Shown here piece by piece: positions 59,168 to 64,000 of a stretch of DNA of 64,000 nt (the stretch's first letter is position 1; every line of letters begins with the position of its first letter). The translations under genes and the position numbers were made by a program. Where the stretch lies: the NCBI GenBank assembly GCA_028015205.1, contig CM051517.1:39381135-39445134 (forward strand), read 5' to 3'. The notes under the pieces were generated by a model. The model was not told the origin of the DNA. It ran no database searches and saw nothing but the letters and a program-made list of their open reading frames with translations. Origin of the DNA: Mytilisepta virgata (Eukaryota > Mollusca > Bivalvia > Mytilida > Mytilidae).

Positions 59168-59370
59168 AGGAAAGCTGCTCTAGAACAGTTCATCTGACCA
59201 CTGTTGAGTGGCTCTAGAATATTTCATGTATATATCGTATTTCTGTCTAATTATGTTATATTTCATGTGTAATTGTAATTTGATGATAATCCTATGTTGG
59301 ATTTTAAATCAATAAAACTTTGAATTTTTGAGAGGGACTGTTCCGTAGAACAGTTTCTAACCAAGATAAT
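59168..59370. repeat. Short TAGAAC-type repeat
   Basis: GCTGCTCTAGAACAGTTCATCTGACC, GTGGCTCTAGAATATTTC and CCGTAGAACAGTTTCTAACC repeat the vocabulary of the 39205-40764 and 52555-52935 elements, around an AT-rich centre. Confidence 0.4.
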
Positions 59371-59989
59371 GTTATGAAATCTACGAGGAAAAAAATAAAA
59401 TATAACTGATAAAATCTTTAAAAATTGTTTAAGAACAGAATAAAGGGCCAACTATATAAACGACGTCTTTATATTCAGATCTTTCTTCAGATTTTACATA
59501 CTGAAGATCCAACGCCAGACTTTTAATGGACATACTCATTTTTGTACTGGTGTAGGTGGGATATGAAATTAAAACGAAACTGAAATTGATTTTAAAATCA
59601 TAAGAAGTAAATTAAATGAATTATTTTGCGTGTATTACACCCACGCTTTAATTTTGTAATGAAGCATCAATTTAGTATCAAAATGACGCTTGTTTTTTCA
59701 CAATAACACAGCATATTTATACACGTTAACTCGTTAATTTACACGTACCAATTCACATAAGCGCAAAACATTATTGTAGTAGACGATTCCTTGCAAAACA
59801 AGTGTATAAAAGTGTCAACTGATTAGAACAGAAATCAATTTAGCTGTCTATAACGATAATATATTTATATCTAATACAGATCATGTATGTGATTGTAAGA
59901 CAGTAAATAAACCGTACCGTCCTCCATATTGTTTTTAAATTCGGTATTGGCGTTACTGGTAGTATTTTAAGACCCCTCATGTATACCTT
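59371..59989. other. Intergenic, nothing recognised
   Basis: AT-rich; no gene or repeat supported. Confidence 0.35.
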
Positions 59990-60155
59990 AAACAACAAAA
60001 TGGATAACAGGAAGGTTCAACAATGATATACCAATCAATCAAAGTAACCCATCTGAGAGAACTCTGGACAAAAAAATAACATAATAAAAGAGTACAAAAC
60101 ACAAACAGAGAGCCAGGATAGTCTGATTTGGTACAGATACTGAACAGTGAACAAT
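59990..60155 (-). repeat. Dispersed mussel-type repeat (GTACCAAGTCAGACT family)
   Basis: Minus-strand copy: TGTACCAAATCAGACTATCC, a TTGATTGATTGGTATATCAT block and a CATTTTGTTGTTTAAGG end. Collinear with 16610-16815 and 35822-36000. Confidence 0.7.
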
Positions 60156-60774
60156 AGCACGTTTTAACTAGTATATTTCATGTATATACTGTTGTTCATT
60201 TTAAAATTTCAATCTGTTCAGCATAATCGCGGTTTGTAGTTTCAGCTTCTAAAATATTTGGCCTTGATGCAAGCATCAAAATGTGTATCGCGGAAGGTCT
60301 GATTAATTTAGTTATGGCCAGTTTTTCTCATTCCCTTTGCATTTCCTCACAACTTAAAAACGACCAAAGAATTTAAAATGAGAAGGACGAATTTCCTTTG
60401 CATTAATCTTACCCATGAATATAAAATTGTTTGGTATTTAACCTTTAATCCTTAACGGCTATACGTCATTTAGATATTAGAACAAAGAATCACATGCAAA
60501 TGCTTAATCATTAATAAGGTCGAGTTTTCTAACAGTAATAGAGAATAGAGGCGGATTTTTTTTCAGTTTGCTTCGTGTTTCCTAGCTATATCGGGAAAAT
60601 TACTTTTGGTGCCACTTCCGGGTAGTCACAATTCACGTAAAACGTAAAACAGATTATTTGTGGTCACGCGCGCATTAACTGGGACTATTTTCGACTGACA
60701 TTCCATCACTAGGTCACCAGCAAGGTTATGTGCAGCGAAGATTCTGTTGTTAAAACAAACTGCGGCAGTTCTTG
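60156..60774. other. Intergenic; GC-richer patch at 60580-60775
   Basis: 60600-60770 has an ETS-like ACTTCCGGG (60615-60623), TCACGCGCGC and an ATG at 60729 opening MCSEDSVVKTNCGSSC, cut by the hammerhead-like repeat at 60775. It might be a promoter and first exon interrupted by that insertion; not called as a gene. Confidence 0.25.
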
Positions 60775-61048
60775 TTTCAATTACCAGTATTTAGCAAAAT
60801 TCAAAAATAATAGAATTACTAAGGGTTCATTCCTTGTATTGCACATGGTAGATCTCCTTAGCTGAAATTTGGCTTCCTATTTCTGTATTTTTGATTATGA
60901 GTACTTCATGTTTTAAAATAAGTTTTTTTTGTCTTCCAAATGTTTCGGTTTTAATGCTGCTGATGAGAGGTAACTCCTTGAAATGCGTCGTATACAGCAT
61001 AGTATAAATTTACTATATCTAATATTAGTATTTTTGGATGGTTATTTC
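60775..61048 (+). mobile_element. Dispersed repeat with hammerhead-like core (copy 3)
   Basis: Collinear with 23930-24203: ATTACCAGTA, TTGTATTGCACATGGTAGAT, CTCCTTAG, GTCTTCCAAATGTTTCGG, then CTGATGAG (60959-60966), AGGTAACTCCTT, GAAATGCGTC and GTATACAGCATAG. Followed by a triplicated ATAAAATAATC (61050-61090). Confidence 0.7.
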
Positions 61049-61175
61049 AAAATTCCATAAAATAATCATAAAATAATCATAAAATAATTAAGCAAATATT
61101 TTATTTCCCCTGCTGGATAACAAATCATTTTTTTTTCAAATAAACGGAAGAACTAAAATCGTCTGCTGTAACAGT

Positions 61176-62660
61176 TGTAAAAATGTCAACAGCAGGGACA
61201 TTCGTCCTTGAATTTCCTGAGGAAATACATGAATCATCAAAAAACGTCTGTTCAATATTTAAAAAGTGCAAGTGTAGCAACCAGGGCACTGAGTAATCAT
61301 CCTACCAAACCAACAGCTTCAACTACAGAATTTGTACCAGAAGCGTTGGCCAACCTTCAGTTGGTTCCACTGAAACCATTACTGAGCATGACCAGTCTTC
61401 ACAACATGATGTGCAGCCATCAGTGCAAGAGAATGAACTTAAGATCACCCCAAAGACAATTTCCATCAATTTAAGTCCACAGAACATTCAATGGGGTGTG
61501 AAACTGTTTCAAGGTGTGTTTCTATTTTGAATCTAAAATCATTAAAAAAAGAAACAAACTTCAGAACAAATCTGATTTTCAATTTACCCCGTAAAAAGCT
61601 CATAAATTTAGAATCATCTTTAGAATAATTACAAACTTTCTTGTTTAACCATAGCAGAGATTCGAACCTTGATCTACTGTCATAAGACAGTTGTAATAGC
61701 CATTATACATGTTTGTTTGTGTACTACCAAGGTTTCTTTTAGAATTAAATCCTGTCTGGTTCCAAAATGTCATTCATTAATTTTTTCAGTTGTATTTTGC
61801 ACCCCTCAGTTGTTAAAAGATCTTTTCCTCTCATGTTTATTCTCCCAGGTGTACTTGAGTCAAAAATAATATATAATGAAAGAATGTACACATCAATATC
61901 TACTATTATGTTCAATATATTATTATCATAGATGTAAAGCAATGTCTTAAAATAATTTTGAAAAAGATTTAAGTTTCCAGATGAAAGTATGTTCTACCAA
62001 TAAAAAAACTGAAAAAAAATTCTTAATTTAGCCTTTGGAGCTATATAGCAGTGTGCAAGCTAGCCAAAATTCACTCTGTCTTAAAAATTAATCAAACAAG
62101 TGTATATAGACTTAATGTTGTTTTTTTGTAACAAAGAGACAAAAAATATGCTATAACAATATAACTAGATTTTTTAACACCTTAAATAACAACCTCAGAC
62201 ACTTTTACGCTGAAGATAAACATACAAATCATGACAAACGGGCAAAATAAATGCCAGGGGATCATGCGGCAGTCTACCACAAGAATGTGAGAGCAGCTCT
62301 AAAAAGACATCTTAATGATATCAAAAGAAATTTTGACATACACGAAATGAATCAGTCCATTTTATTGGACTCCAAACTTAAAATGATGGTGGCTACAGGT
62401 GATTAAAGGCCCACAAATCACAAGTAATTTGGAAGACCAAAGGGGGATGAATACGCTGTTATAAATCATGAGACACATCAAAATAAGACATAAAAGGTGG
62501 TATTGCAAATGAAGAAGCCCCTGCTGACAAGTTTATGTATGCTAACAGGGGGAATACGTAGTTTTGTCAAGTTACTGTCCTGAAAGAGCTCATACAATGT
62601 ATATAAAACTGACCCAAATGCTAAATCTCTTTTCAATCAGATTGTGAAATATCTACATTG
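61176..62660 (+). pseudogene. Relic of a KIAA1958/ZMYM-like (Crypton-derived) recombinase gene
   Basis: Plus strand. The ATG at ~61183 opens MSTAGTFVLEFPEEIHESSK; an in-frame TAA near 61293 interrupts; the same frame continues SVGQPSVGSTETITEHDQ, ENELKITPKTISINLSPQNI, QWGVKLFQ and ends at GTGTGTTT (61516), donor-like. From ~62258: GDHAAVYHKNVRAALKRHLN, DIKRNFDIHEMNQSILLDSK, a RPTNHK block, GDEYAVINHETHQNK and KTDPNAKSLFNQIVKYL (to ~62660), with several stops and frame changes. NIQWGVKLFQ, RAALxRHL and GDEYAVxxHET are hallmarks of DUF3504-type proteins (KIAA1958, ZMYM2-4, QRICH1) that derive from Crypton tyrosine recombinases. About 60 residues expected after KLFQ are missing. The frame 61208-61474 is a shadow. 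Confidence 0.6.
61640..61705 (-). repeat. tRNA-like fragment
   Basis: Minus strand: a D-arm-like ATAATGGCTATTACA, an ACTGTCTTATGACAGT hairpin at the anticodon-arm position and a B-box-like GGTTCGAATC (~61650-61660). Stems are irregular (anticodon loop one base short, T arm and acceptor unpaired). Likely a tRNA pseudogene or SINE head inside the gap of the recombinase relic. Confidence 0.3.
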
Positions 62661-63145
62661 TAGATGTTAACTCTTGGCTTCCGTGAGTCATACAAAATAT
62701 GCTTCGGCCGACGATTTAACACCTCAATAAAACTACAAAATTACGCATTCAATTCTTAATAAAATTTAGATGTTTAAAAATTCGTATCCTACGATGTTTG
62801 AAAAACTATACAAAATAACCCGAGGATTTCCTTGTGCTATAAAATCTTTCCTTCATATTAGATAAAATCCCATTCAGATTGATTTCTCAATTCTTTCAGG
62901 CCATTTCATCTAATTAAAGACGTATTTATTTCTCAAGATTTATTGGTTTTGTCACAAACAAAACCAAAAACAGACAGTTTATAGTCATAATTACATCAGG
63001 CAACTTCACAGGATGGAAACTATAAACATTATAACATAACAAGTTGTTGTTCCGTATTTACTGTGAAAATATCAGGAATTATGTTGATGTTGGAAATAGA
63101 AGTTGAAGATTCTTTGCCTTTGTTAAAAATATTCATTATTTATCA
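62661..63145. other. Intergenic, nothing recognised
   Basis: AT-rich; no gene or repeat supported. Confidence 0.35.
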
Positions 63146-63503
63146 TCTATACTACCAAAGTTAAGGGTTTAATTCCGTTGGGCAGTCATCACGCAACAAC
63201 TGCAATAGGCATAATTCAAATCAAAATTTGAATGATTGATGATGAAAGTGTTGTCTGAAAATTTCACACGTTTGGGTCGATGCGGTTCTTTAAATGCTGG
63301 AATTATTTAAATTAACTGGAACGGAAACAATTTCCGTCTTGTTTTTACGTTTCGTCATTCGTCTCCACTTCCGTTCCTCTTTTAATTGTTCCGCTATACG
63401 GTGACCAGAGGTAACCGAACATAATACCAATATGCACAGAAATTACATTGTAGATATTATTAATGCATCTTTTTCTGATACCCGTGCTTTCACGGGTACC
63501 TAG
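63146..63503 (+). mobile_element. Complete 358 bp non-autonomous Helitron
   Basis: 5' end TCTATACTACCAAAG fits the Helitron consensus TCTMTAYTA and is preceded by A (63145). The 3' end is a 7-bp hairpin ACCCGTG-CTTT-CACGGGT (63480-63497), then AC and CTAG (63500-63503), matching CTRR, followed by T (63504). The A|T flanks are as expected for Helitron insertion, with no target duplication. No Rep/helicase; an autonomous partner is not in the window. Body shared with 54201-54505. Confidence 0.85.
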
Positions 63504-63560
63504 TATGAATTAAAGGTTGGTGAATCTCATTTTGGAGTCAAATGAAAATATTTAAGTGTT

Positions 63561-63870
63561 TTTATACGCCCGTCGTAAACGGGGCATATTATGGTATATC
63601 AATGTCCGTCCGTCCATCCGTCCGTCCGTCAACACTTCGTACCGCAACTCAAAATTGCTTCAAACAACAAATGGTGGTCAGAGTTATGGGACTTAGATTG
63701 TCCAAATATAAGCAATTTTTTATAAGTATAAAATTTCCTGCTTACAAAAATATGATATTTAGTTTGTTGTCACAGTGATATAATTTAGATATGCTAGTCA
63801 GTTGAAAAAGTAACATGACACTTAATTTGCTACGGGTGTATCATGCGCAAAAGGCGCAACAGTTTATTTA
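63561..63870. mobile_element. TIR repeat with GTCC-rich segment (bivalve-type)
   Basis: Left end TTTATACGCCCGTCG and right end CTACGGGTGTATCATGCGC (63830-63848) are imperfectly inverted. A GTCCGTCCGTCCATCCGTCC run lies at 63605-63630 and a GCGCAAAAGGCGC near the right end. I recall this layout (TATACGCCCGTC, GTCCGTCC, GCGC) from a repeat very common in bivalve genomes. The frame 63542-63778 is a shadow. Confidence 0.65.
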
Positions 63871-64000
63871 TTATAAGATATACATGTATACTCATAAACT
63901 GGTATGATAATCACAACCGATATATTTTAACGAGTTATATGATATGCAGGGCTTATATTGTTCGATTTTTGTTGTTAAATCATCATGGTACTTATTATTT

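Overview
The window looks like intergenic and intronic DNA of a marine bivalve, most likely a mussel (Mytilidae). It is AT-rich throughout, has no operon-like gene packing, and shows GT-AG exon edges and AATAAA poly(A) signals. It is rich in TACATGTA-type words and crowded with repeats that I recognise by memory as mussel- or bivalve-type. The taxon is an inference; no search was possible. Long open frames are almost all noise or decayed transposon protein.

Layout. 0-7 kb: a possible two-exon small gene (1.05-1.94 kb) with a MITE in its intron, then a 2.4 kb element whose core is about 14 tandem ~166 bp monomers (2.38-4.76 kb), a palindromic repeat and the tail of a reverse-transcriptase retroelement. 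7-21 kb: foldback repeats and at least five fragments of one Penelope-like RT family on both strands. 21.7-21.9 kb: the first coding exon (signal peptide plus LRR N-terminal cap) of a leucine-rich-repeat protein on the minus strand, with a possible second exon at 20.8 kb. 23.7-24.2 kb: a dispersed repeat carrying a hammerhead-ribozyme-like core, repeated at 60.8-61.0 kb. 27-29.5 kb: two more RT relics from two related lineages. 36.7-38.3 kb: a decayed hAT/ZNF862-type gene on the minus strand. 38.9-40.8 kb: a tRNA-derived SINE beside a 1.56 kb element with terminal inverted repeats and two internal minisatellite arrays. 44.7-48.1 kb: more RT-family tails and an RT relic abutting a LINE. 48.1-50.2 kb: that LINE, with recognisable ORF1 and endonuclease. 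54.2-55.2 kb: Helitron ends. 55.1-56.5 kb: the best gene of the window, a compact three-exon gene with TATA box, phase-compatible splice sites, stop codon and poly(A) signals, coding for about 76 residues of unknown function. 57-64 kb: a long-TIR MITE, a candidate first exon on the minus strand, a Crypton/KIAA1958-like recombinase relic, an intact-ended 358 bp non-autonomous Helitron and another TIR repeat.

Genes that are plausibly alive: the 55.1-56.5 kb gene and the LRR gene. Weaker first-exon candidates are at 1.05, 16.2 and 58.9 kb. Everything else with protein similarity is mobile-element debris. Family names come from motifs remembered from those families. Exon joins are predictions from splice consensus and reading phase and need RNA evidence.
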